A DNA stretch of 64,000 bases. Source: Antedon mediterranea (lineage: Eukaryota > Echinodermata > Crinoidea > Comatulida > Antedonidae). Under the pieces are notes generated by a model. It ran no database searches. It was not told the DNA's origin and was given only the letters and a program-made list of their open reading frames with translations. This document shows, piece after piece, positions 54,801 to 64,000 of this stretch. The stretch covers positions 27,083,795 to 27,147,794 of the forward strand of contig NC_092670.1 of NCBI RefSeq assembly GCF_964355755.1. Direction: 5' to 3'. Position 1 is the stretch's first letter, and each line of letters begins with the position of its first letter. Made by a program: the position numbers and the translations under genes.

Positions 54801-54960
54801 CACGATTATTAAAGTTCAATGTGCACGTGCGTCGTTATTTTGCAATAAAAGTTAATCAAAATGAATGAAATCTACTACAGAAAATATGAAAAACAAAAAA
54901 AAATTGCAAAAACCATTTTTTTACCCTTTGTACGAGCTGTGCGCACAAGCGTGTGCGCAA
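51900..54960 (-). repeat. Repeat family F, minus-orientation block
   Basis: Reverse-strand counterpart of 41265-41660 and 44960-48990. Landmarks include GTTGCACAACTCTGACGTC (52211), TTGTTAGTGCTGAATTC (52404), AGGTGAAATTACGGGAC (53358), TTTTTATTCTGACGAGCTA (53626), GGGGGTCACCAGCCATCCTG (54706) and CCCATTTTTTAGCACACGAT (54788). It is interrupted at 52454-53314 by the foldback element. Confidence 0.7.
52454..53314. mobile_element. Foldback element, 861 bp, arms of tandem 16-mers
   Basis: The left arm (52454-52645) and right arm (53125-53314) are inverted copies, each starting with a GG-initial end, then AAGTCGGCCCTAAACC and several tandem TCAAGTCAACTCGGCC units, and continuing through AAGTATGGAA(C/T)GCAAAAAGT. 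TATACACAG is duplicated exactly at both edges (52445-52453, 53315-53323). Long arms with tandem units and a 9-bp duplication match Foldback/MULE-type elements (established features; assignment inferred). The short central part has no convincing ORF. Confidence 0.82.
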
Positions 54961-55017
54961 AACGCAAAAAATTCAGAACATTTTGAAATGCTCAAAATGG
55001 CCTGAAATGTACACGAA

Positions 55018-57009
55018 TTTGCAAAAAAGCCATATACGATCCGTATACGCTGAAAACGTATACGGATCGTATACGATTTCACTGTTTACATTATTTCCAC
55101 TCTGTTGCTCCACAAAGAGTTGGCGTCGTATACGTTTAGCATACGTAACGTATACGTTGTTTATTCATGATAAGAATATCGTATACTGGACGTATACGAA
55201 TCATATACGAACAAACTAGATTATAAATTATAATAGTAGTATTAATGAGTAGTATTAATGAGTAGAATAGAGCTAAATAAAACATTTAATTTGTCATTAC
55301 AACAAACACGTACGTAGGCTGGCTCTCTGGCCTAGCTAGCACCAGCCACTCTAGTCTGTACTATTATTAGTATAGTAGTAGTAGGAGCTAGGACATAAGA
55401 CCATATTTATTTCTATTTATTAGATCGCCTAGACTGCCGATAAAATTCAAACAACGTTTTTTGCAAGTCAATAAAATATGCTAAACAGGTATACTACTAG
55501 GTAGGCCTAGAAAGGACAAGACAAGGGGCCATTTTCACGATGTTGTTTCCAGTTTTCCTTTATAAAATATGACAGAGGTCAGTAAGTTCAGCGTCGCTCG
55601 GTTGCCTACAGTTGCAACTCGTGGTCGACTCGGCTCTCTGGTGGCCAATCATGCATATCATCGGGTACGTCGTTCGATCTTCTCAATTCGTCACACCACG
55701 TGCGAGCTTTGGGTGGTCAAATTACATCGTTTATGTTAAGCGATATTATTCCGCGACATGTGTTGTAGTAGGTAATCTCTTCTTCCTCATTTGCCTCATT
55801 TTAATATAATGTCACGCTAGGCTGAACAACACTCTCATGAATAATAAACAGTTGAATACGTCATACTATACAACTGGGATTTAAAATGCAGTTTTAAAAC
55901 GCAGCCTGTGTTAAAAATTTGGGATTTTTCAGATTCCATTTTGGCCCCCATTGGTTCAAAGAAGGCGAATAATTTTTCAATTCCCACTTCTAGTGAAAAT
56001 TTTAGTATGGTTTTGTCTATGTGTATGTATGTGTGAAACAATTATCTTAAAAGATACTGTACAGATTTGTATTGTATTAGTTTGACCGGTGAACTGTAGG
56101 AACATTGTAGTATATAGTCTGTTTATGATCAGATCATACATAAGAAAGTAGGTATTGTATAAAGTTGTGATAAAAAGTATCCATGTCTATGTTAAAGAAA
56201 CTTAATAATAATATAAATGATTAGGAATGTGACTCAAGTTTCTGTCATCTACAACAATTTTAAAGGGGCCATGATGTCATTTAAATTCCATAAACTAACT
56301 CATCCCAAATGTATGTGATGAGGTCATAATTAAGGCACCTTAAGGGTACCATTTCTCTTTATTTAGTTATAGTTATAGCCTACCTATAAAACATGACATG
56401 TGTTTGATTTCAGTAATTGTTTATTTTTTTTAAAATGTGTTTTTTATCTGACACATCTTTTAGACTTGTAATAAAATTGTATTGAAGAAATACACAAGAA
56501 ATACAGGTGTATTAGGTATAGGCCTAATCTGACTGAAAGTTCAATTTGATTTAGTGAATAAATATCTCACACTCATACCCTATTTAATAATAGTGCTACC
56601 GTTGTCAGCAGTCCAAAATCAAATTGATGAATATGTGTTCATGTCACTTAATTTGGTAATTGTTCTCAAGAAAGCACTTAAATTGAAAAATGAAAAATCC
56701 AGTTTATTCATAATAATCATTACATAATGTTTGATACAATAAATAATATCTTGTTTTATCTTTTCCATCCAAGTCAAACAATTATGGCCCAATACTGTAG
56801 TGCAAGTGAAACTTATGAATATTCAAGAGGTAAAATCCCCGTATAGTATGACGTAATCAACTGTTTATTATTCATGAGAGTGTTGTTCAGCCTAGCGTGA
56901 CATTATATTAAAATGAGGCAAATGTGACCGAGGAAGAAGAGATTACCGTTGTAGTATAGCATGGAGATGGAGTAACAATAATTTGGCAAATAATGCCGAA
57001 GAGGAAAAC
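55018..57009 (-). mobile_element. ATACG-rich repeat element, copy B
   Basis: Inverted relative of 31741-32559, from TTTGCAAAAAAGCCATATAC at 55018 to AATGCCGAAGAGGAAAAC at about 57009, with the MULE-like insertion 55771-56947 removed. Similarity ends at the same bases in both copies. Confidence 0.72.
55771..56947. mobile_element. MULE-like non-autonomous transposon, 1,177 bp
   Basis: Inverted ends of about 100 bp (55771-55870 and 56841-56947) start GGTAATCTCTTCTTCCTC and include ATGTCACGCTAGGCTGAAC and ATGAATAATAAACAGTTGA; the right arm has 6 extra bases. A perfect 9-bp direct repeat GTTGTAGTA borders both ends (55762-55770, 56948-56956). The related copy A shows one such site with no insertion near 31785-31800. 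Long TIRs with 9-bp duplications are characteristic of Mutator-like elements. The 970-bp interior has no transposase. Confidence 0.87.
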
Positions 57010-58330
57010 TAATGATCCAAAACAGAAGTGAGATGTGTTGATATGTACATTAACATTATAATAATCTATATATAAATTATGGTTAATTCTGACATAGGCG
57101 AGCACAATGCAAAAACTTCGGTACAAATCTCCGCCTTGGATACCTACCTTATCTATCCGAGATGTACCGCGAAACGTAGATTTGATAACATTAGTGTGCA
57201 CGCCGACGCTATTGTTCCATATTTATATCTTAGGAAGATATTATAAAGAGTTTTTTAACAACATTTATGATTTCAACATTGGATTTTCCTCTCAATTTCA
57301 ATTCTTCCCGGTCAAAGTAATTTCCGGGTTTAAGATAAGTTCACCTTGGTTTCAAATATTTTCTCTCTTTTATACACAAGGGAGCAGTTAAAATAATAGA
57401 TTTGACCCTAAAGGTGACTGGAAACAGGCACTTTCCATCAATCAATACAGTGTCCCTTTGGAAGACGAAAAAAAAATTGGCCATTAATCATAGCCATTTC
57501 AGTTTTTTGTTTATTTTAAAACATACCACACGTGTGTGAAGGTACAGTAGTTAAATAATAGGAATTATACTGCAAATTAATAAAGATCAAATTAAATATA
57601 CGCCATAAAGAATCAGAATATATTGTGGGGAATAGTATTATAAAATTACATAGGGAGATTTGATAAGACATTTTTCGAGTGAAATCCCGATAGCTGAGTT
57701 TTATTGAGTAAGCTTGCAGGAATAACTGTAGGCTATCTTCCTGTGTCCCGTTAGGACCGAGATGTCTGCCCATGTTGCAAGCCGTAATGTCTTCTTTCTT
57801 GGGCCCACTCTGTCACGGCAGTTAGTTTCAAAAGATGATTGAATTAAATAATGTATTAATAATTATTAGGATGGTATTCATTTGAATAAACGCCTCTCCA
57901 ATAAAACATCACTTTGAATAATAAACCCCCCCCCCCCCCCACAACCCAACTATCTAATAAACGTCCATCCACATATTTATAATAACACAATTATACTATT
58001 TGTAGTAGAATTCACCGCACTGTTATCTGCAATTTACCAAGCATTTGTTATTCTTTTTTACCACTTTTCATATCTATGAGAGGATTTCATTTGATTATAA
58101 ATGTTACTATATTATTAGAACTAAAAAATGTAACATATATCCCTCGAATAAGCACCTCCCTCAAATGACCTCCGCCTCCCCAAAGGGCCCTACCAAACAA
58201 TAAAAACTATACTTTAAAATGTTATTAATCATCTAAAACACTGTGAAACAAAGTAGTTCAGTTTTACGAATGTCAAGCATTTTCAATAATGGTAACCGAC
58301 AGAAAATGTATAAGGAGAACATTATCATTC
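57010..58330. other. Unassigned sequence with a C15 tract
   Basis: Overlapping open frames on both strands at 56908-57391 are unsupported. A run of 15 C lies at 57926-57940 inside AATAAACGCC-type words (57885-57965). Nothing else recognised. Confidence 0.4.
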
Positions 58331-58389
58331 CGAGAACCATCGTCTACACTTCCTAGAGGGGGAGCGAGCGAAGCGAGCTCACCCTCTAG
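58331..58389 (+). mobile_element. Second Helitron-type 3' end
   Basis: GAGAACCATCGTC, then a stem-loop CTAGAGGG...GCGAGCGAAGCGAGC...CCCTCTAG followed by T. It has the same layout as the end at 10821-10870 (inverted). The 5' start of this copy was not found. Confidence 0.6.
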
Positions 58390-60430
58390 TAATAATAATT
58401 ATTTAACGATGAATACAATCGGATTTTGAATATGAAGTTGATCACTTCCGTAGAAAAAAATTAAAAAACAAAATTAGTGGTTATAGTAATACAATTATAT
58501 CGAATTTCAATTTTTTCCCGGTTAAGCGAACAGATTGAATTGCTTTCATTTATCTCAGCGGTATTTCTGCTTGGTGATTAAGAAAATAAATCATAAAACA
58601 CGTCTTTCTTTATTTTCATGGTATTCCAATATGTTTAAAAAATAACCACCCTCAACTGTAAATAACAAATTAAATAAGTCTACTAAACATTGTTGATTTC
58701 CCATGGACCCAACAATACCCCAACTATTTCATTCATAATTGTTTATTTGTAACAGTTTATTTGAAATCCTTGTCCTTTGTTAATTCAATTGTGTGACAAT
58801 TAAATTAGATTGTACATGCTGATGCTGTATATTATGTAAAAAGATGAGTCATGTTAATCAGATTCTTGAAAAAGATCAAAACTTTGAATTCTCAAAATGT
58901 GTTCTATATCTTTATTTGGAGTTAGACTCGTACTACATTCATTAAAATGATAAACAAATATCCAGCAGCCGTTGTGTACCCCGGCATAAAAAACTATTAG
59001 CTACTAATATTGTACACAATTGATTACATCCTTTTTTAAGTAACACATATTCAATATTATAGTAAAACGTCTATACGTCAATACGTAGTTACGAGGCGGT
59101 ATCCTCGCAACTAGGCTCATAGTTGTTTACCACTCCAACACATATGATATGAATAAAGCCTATCTTATTAAATAGTATCTCGCGCCCGCGCATATACAAC
59201 AAAAAGTTACAAAGGTTCACATTTATATTAACGATTTTAAATTTTTTAAATTTACGAATTAAATAAATAAAAAATATAATTAAATACCGCTTGGCCCGTC
59301 AATGATGGAGGGATAAAAATGGGGGCATGTTAAAACATTTACCTGGTTTTACTACTACGTTCGCGTACAATTTATCATTTGGATTTTTTAAGTTACATGT
59401 AGGTTATGTTAAATTGTATTCATCAGTGACAACTCTAGGAAATTTACAGCAATTAGTTCTGATGCCTAAAATAGTAAAATGCTTTAAAACGTCGGAGCTT
59501 ATTTTTTTGTATTTTTGGCTGTTGATTGTTTTGTTGGCACCCCCTAACTCTGCAACGATGATATCCATAATGCATCGTATTTCCATTTCACTGTTGTTGA
59601 TTTACTACTAGCTAGAGTAGGTTATTAAAATAATACAATATAACCAAACCTAATATATGGGGGAAAGCTAGCTAGCTTATTTTCACAATGAGTGTACCAC
59701 AGACTCTTTTCCTTGGCATATTTTTTCCAGGCCTAGTTAGTTTACTAGAGCTGCTGCAGTAGCTAGTTACTGCATGTTCGAACTATACAATTACAATATG
59801 CCTATAGCCTAGCTAGCTAGAAGTCATCGAATTTACTACCTACTTTGGCCTACTGTAACTAGGCCTACATCCCATTTTTTATTTTTTTATGGCGAGTTAA
59901 AACCCGTAGCAAAAAAAATCCTGTTGGACAACAACAATGATGATTGAAAATGAATTAAATCTGATCCATCCATGTGATGCATGCACGCAGCACACACAAC
60001 ACAGGCACGTTTTGGGCGAATTTATTTGGATCATTCCATATATATGAATAGGGAGCCACATCTATTCTACATTTTTATTACATCGTAATTTATGGATTTT
60101 ACTTACTCGTTTTAAATTTAATATACTGCGGGCCCAATTTAATATTTATTTATTTATTTCCAAGTACATTAATATTAGTTAAAGCACTTTCAAATTAATA
60201 GCACATTTTGTATGATTCACTTATTAATGGAACGTACCCAAGGTAAAGAAATAGCAGAGGGGATAAACAAGGCGGAACACAGCCTGGGTGGGTTTTTATG
60301 CTTGATAATAGAAAAATAACGTCTCGTAAAATACAGCACCAATTTTTTTCATTAGCGAAAACTTAATTTGGTTATCAATCGTAGTTGTCCAAAGCTGTAG
60401 TGGTCCTATGGGCCAATTGTAATTTTCTTT
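58390..60430. other. Unassigned sequence
   Basis: AT-rich. 59640-59880 is rich in CTAGCTAG and TAGGCCTA words. A 60-codon minus-strand frame (59404-59586, starting MEIRCIMDIIVAELGGANK) is plausible in composition but unrecognised. Confidence 0.4.
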
Positions 60431-60640
60431 AGGTAGTTGTCCTAGAGGGTAGTTGTCCTAGGGGGTAGTTGTCCTAGGGGGTAGTTGTCCTAGGGGGTAG
60501 TTGTCCTAGGGGGTAGTTGTCCTAGGGGGTAGTTGTCCTAAGAGGGTAGTTGTCCTAAGAGGGTAGTTGTCCTAAAAGGGTAGTTGTCCTAGGAGGGTGA
60601 TTGTCCGGGTGGTAGTTGTCCAGGGGGTAGTTGTCCTAGA
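60431..60640 (+). repeat. Minisatellite of 16-18 bp units
   Basis: About 12 units of GGTAGTTGTCCTAGGG with small length changes; near-identical in the first half, degenerating to the right. Confidence 0.92.
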
Positions 60641-60654
60641 CCCGTCAACAATCA

Positions 60655-60930
60655 CAAGGGTTATCCTACAACTTTGTTGGGGATAACCAAAAAGAAAAGA
60701 AAAAGAGATCTTGTACAATCACAAGGGTTATCTGGCAACTTTATTGCAGATAACCAAAAAGATGATGATCTTTGACAATCACAAGGGTTATCCTGCAACT
60801 TCGTTGCGGATAACCAAAAAAAGGAAAAAAAAAAAGATTGTGACAATAACAAGGAGGGGTTATCCGCAAAGTGTGGATAACCAAAAAGATTGTGACAATA
60901 ACAAGGGGTTATCCGCCAAGTGCAGATACC
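60655..60930 (+). repeat. Array of five stem-loops
   Basis: Five spaced hairpins at 60659-60688, 60726-60755, 60786-60815, 60858-60882 and 60907-60930. The first three fit GGTTATCC(T)GCAAC/GTTGCGGATAACC, the last two are shorter. Each is preceded by a word like GACAATMACAAGG and followed by A5-A7. Paired changes keep the stem (see findings). Confidence 0.85.
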
Positions 60931-60934
60931 AATT

Positions 60935-62368
60935 CTGGGGTAGCACTAACATTTCATTTTGTTTAGCCATTTGGCGAAAGTCAAAATGTTTTTTTTAGTC
61001 AAATCAGTTTATCTATAGCCAAAATGGCTAACGTCCAATTTGTTTATTTAGCCAAATGAATCGGTCATTAGCCAAAATCAAAAAATGTTGAAATATAATG
61101 GTAAAAACATTTTAGTTAATTTATCTATGTCAATAGGTCTATACACTGTTCCCTGAACGTTTTTGTAAGGCATTTGTTGGGAATTAGAGAGAGCCATGCC
61201 TAAATCACTGTATATATGATTAAAAACATAATTGTTGTTGTATTTTATATGATCAAAACAATTGTTCAAATTGTTTTTAATCATACAGCATTCATACAGT
61301 TATCAATTTAATAAAAAACATTTTACAGTTTTCTGAAATCCCCTGAACGCTATGTTATTTTTGTTTTTTACGCTTGGCTGGTGGCTTCCGTACCACGCAA
61401 AAATCGTGTCCTAAGACTTTCACGGTCACCGCCGCGCAGCGGGTGAATGTGTTTAAATTGGGTATGCTCAAGAGATGCAAAAGTGCAGTTAGCGCAGGCC
61501 TAGGCCTACAAAATTATGTACAACGGTGCATGGACGGTGCGTTGTATTATGCTAAAAATATATCTAGCAAACGAACACTTGTTTGTATCGTTGTTGAACG
61601 TGCAGATTATATAGGCCAAAGCACAGGGAAAAAGCGTTTCTGTCGGGGGAGAAATTTATACCATCCCGGCCCAATTAATACCCAACAACACAGAAGCTGG
61701 CGGCCGGCCTTGCTGTTTATATAGTCCGCAATAAATGCACGTGTGTGTGTGTTTAGCTAAATCTCCGTTAGACTCTACCATTTTCCGAATGTTGTTTTGT
61801 ACTGACGCACTGCACGCATGAGGAAACTTTGTTAAGGGTAAAATATGAAACTACATTATTGGAGCCTAAAATTTATAACGCATAAATATTGATTTCGATA
61901 AGATCATTCATTGAAGATACTATGTTTCTTTTAAATCTGAAAAGTACACCCCTATCGAAAAATAGACAATCCTGGTAAATAGCGACCGTCGGCTGTCGTC
62001 GATCGTTTGTGCAGCGCAACATGTGATAGTTTGGGTAGACTCCATCATGCATGTGTCGTGTAATGTCTGTCTCTCTGTGCAGTATACCTCCATCATATTG
62101 AAATAACAAAGAGACGCCTGGTACAACGAAACAAGTTGACGAAAATGGAGCTAGATAGAAGTAAACAACATTATAACGAACAAAATAAATGCTTGAAGAA
62201 GATCGACAAATGGACCTTAGTTGGACTTTATGCTTTCGCCAAAATGATTATTTGATTATCTATTTTATCATGTCTTCGCCAAAATGGCTAAAGTAGCCAT
62301 TTTATTTTTCGCCAATCTGGAAACGTTTTCGCCCATGGCGACTTGGCGATCGGCCAGTGCGAGCCCAG
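60935..62368. mobile_element. 1.43 kb TIR element with GCCAAAATGGC subterminal words
   Basis: Left end CTGGGGTAGCACT, right end inverted CTGGGCTCGCACT. Subterminal palindrome-like words TAGCCAAAATGGCTA and TTCGCCAAAATGG occur near both ends. CAATT lies directly outside both edges (60930-60934, 62369-62373). An open frame inside (61374-61724, starting MAGGFRTTQKSCPKT) is unrecognised. Superfamily uncertain. Confidence 0.55.
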
Positions 62369-62576
62369 CAATTAGATTAGTATAATTATAAACAATCATA
62401 TTTTTACGGTAATTTTGAAAAGCACATCCTCACCTGTAATAAAGTAATGAAATATATAATTAGCATAATACTCATCGTCTAAAAATATCCAAACGGTAAA
62501 ATAAATAATTTACAATAGGCGTACCTAGGCCTTATATAAAAACGATCACGAAATAAGATCATGAAAATGTATTTAG

Positions 62577-62618
62577 TGCGCCCATAGAGATATTATAGTG
62601 ATATCTCTATGGTGCGCC
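62577..62618. repeat. 42-bp palindrome
   Basis: GTGCGCCCATAGAGATAT and its near-complement ATATCTCTATGGTGCGCC around a short loop. Confidence 0.8.
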
Positions 62619-62769
62619 AAATACAGAATAGCCTAGCACGATACAATAAAAACCCCAATCAATTTAAAAAACACAACCGAGGCCGATATGATAAATAAAA
62701 ATACATAGCATGAGTGGCGCACGCCATAAAAAATTCCAAAAGTTGGTTTAATTGCTACCAAAATAAAAC

Positions 62770-62893
62770 CTGCCCGATCGTTTTATTTGTTGGGCCTGAT
62801 CGTCTTAAAACCTTGTTGGGCCCGATCGTCTTAAAACCTTGTTGGGCCCGATCGTCTTACAATGGGCCTGATTGACCGTGGCCCCGATCGTCT
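62770..62893 (+). repeat. Short tandem repeat of about 27 bp
   Basis: Three to four units of TTGTTGGGCCCGATCGTCTT with AAAACC, degrading at both edges. Confidence 0.8.
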
Positions 62894-64000
62894 GTTTCCC
62901 CTACTTGGCCAAGCCTAGGTATATTAAGTAGCATATTATAAGTATAAATCTGTCACTCCAAAGTTTGTATTTGGTGTTGTGCGGTCCTACTAACTAAACA
63001 CCACCAGATACCTACAAGAGCAACAAATCCAACCACCAGAGAGAAGCCACCTGCTTGGAATATTACAAATCTCAGGAACTGATGATAAAATTGAAGTTAA
63101 AAAAGTGTATTTCTCGCCGTCGCAATTCCAGAATCGAATGCGTTTAATCACCATAATAGTAACGAAACGAACGCGTTCATCCGTGTGTATTGTGTTCAGT
63201 TGTCAACTGTGAGGCGCTACCGATGCATTTATTTGGTCAAATAAATCACTATAACATTTTTAAAAAAATAACGCTTTCGTTTATCAGTCAACTGCTCTCA
63301 CAGCATTTATATGGTCAAATAAATAAATTCTTTATCATTTAATAATAAATAATACTTTAAAACTATGTTCACACAATTTGTCTTTTTTTTAATGAAACCA
63401 GAATTGTCTAGTACGGTCATTTCAGTAATCCGACATGCCCTTCTGTCAGTGATATTATTTTGTTTAATAATGATTTCGTCGTTTTGATCATCTAAAATTG
63501 TACCCAAAGTATTTATTCAGACACAATCCAAATATGTTAACATTTTCGATTTTCAGGTAATTATTCTTCCGAAAGTCGATTACCATTATAAAATTCGTTA
63601 GGGTTCCGTATGTAAAAAAAGAGTAGGATTATATTTTTAATCTGATATTACTGTGTATTTTATATATAGCAAGCCATCAGCAATAATATAATTATTACAT
63701 CATAACATGCAATAACTAAATGAATAAAATAATTGTGTTAAATTGTGATTTTTAGTCAAGCGTTTTCAGCTTACATTCCCGTCACCATCTCAAATTCTCT
63801 GTATATACTGGTTCAAATAACCGTCTCACGGAGACATCTGGTAGTCATTGACTTGAAGTTGGCATTTGGATGTGTTACTTTTTAATGTACAGTATGAGAG
63901 TGACTATTACGAAATTGCACAGTCACAAAACAACTATAAAACAGTTCAAAAATAAAACAGACAAATTTCTTGTTTCTGCCTCAAAATAAAATACTTATTG
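62894..64000. other. Unassigned sequence
   Basis: GCATTTAT(T/A)TGGTCAAATAAAT occurs twice (about 63223 and 63303). No gene recognised. Confidence 0.4.

Noticed and set aside
56908-57391. Overlapping frames on both strands (97 and 94 codons)
   Set aside because: No conserved motif; partly inside the MULE-like TIR; composition does not favour either strand.
59404-59611. Opposite-strand frames of 60 and 94 codons
   Set aside because: The minus frame has plausible amino-acid composition, but no splice signals or family match could be shown.
60655-60930. Possible CRISPR array (palindromic units with spacers)
   Set aside because: Spacers are alike between units and the context is an animal genome; no associated genes.
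60661-60998. Open frames on both strands across the hairpin array
   Set aside because: Repeat-derived, mirror frames in palindromic sequence, no motif.
61374-61724. 116-codon frame MAGGFRTTQKS...
   Set aside because: No recognisable domain; interior of a TIR element. Could not be supported as a gene.

Overview
This is a 64 kb piece of an AT-rich animal genome, most likely a marine invertebrate deuterostome. The guess rests on the retroelement mix (DIRS, Tx1-like and CR1/L2-like LINEs, Mag-type gypsy), the many small TIR elements, and clusters of the words GGCCTAG/CTAGGCC that I associate with echinoderm genomes. No species call is possible from the sequence alone.

Only one host gene is recognisable. 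It is PYM1 (partner of Y14 and Mago; exon-junction-complex disassembly factor) on the minus strand. Three coding exons at 49512-49557, 43384-43477 and 33-432 join in frame with GT-AG boundaries into a 179-residue protein. The introns are 6,034 bp and 42,951 bp, so almost everything between 433 and 49511 is intron filled with mobile DNA. A strong 3' splice site at 49573-49574, 15 nt before the start codon, implies a further non-coding 5' exon upstream that I could not place.

Layout. 0.7-3.4 kb: decayed CR1/L2-like LINE with two later insertions. 3.7-8.0 kb: remains of a multi-copy transposase-like gene split by a second LINE. 9.7-16.3 kb: a 6.6 kb DNA element with inverted ends (family GTCC) that contains a Helitron, a minisatellite and another TIR element. 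16.3-18.9 kb: LINE fragments and a truncated TIR element. 19.0-23.9 kb: a nearly complete DIRS tyrosine-recombinase retrotransposon. 24.4-41.2 kb: one Tx1-like LINE broken into blocks by a chain of insertions: small TIR elements, an amplified array carrying six tRNA-Val-like genes, and inside that array a gypsy element and an ATACG-rich repeat. 41.3-55 kb: divergent copies, in both orientations, of a non-coding repeat family (family F). These copies serve as paralogous empty sites and define the boundaries of several TIR elements. 55-57 kb: a second ATACG repeat carrying a MULE-like element with a perfect 9-bp target duplication. 57-64 kb: mostly unassigned sequence with minisatellites, an array of stem-loops and one TIR element.

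The genes do not form a pathway. The window is a record of nested transposition inside one small housekeeping gene. The retroelement ORFs carry frameshifts or stops and look dead. The elements best supported by sequence logic are the Helitron (A|TC...CTAG|T with an empty site), the MULE-like and foldback elements (9-bp target duplications), the piggyBac-like element (TTAA) and the tRNA array.
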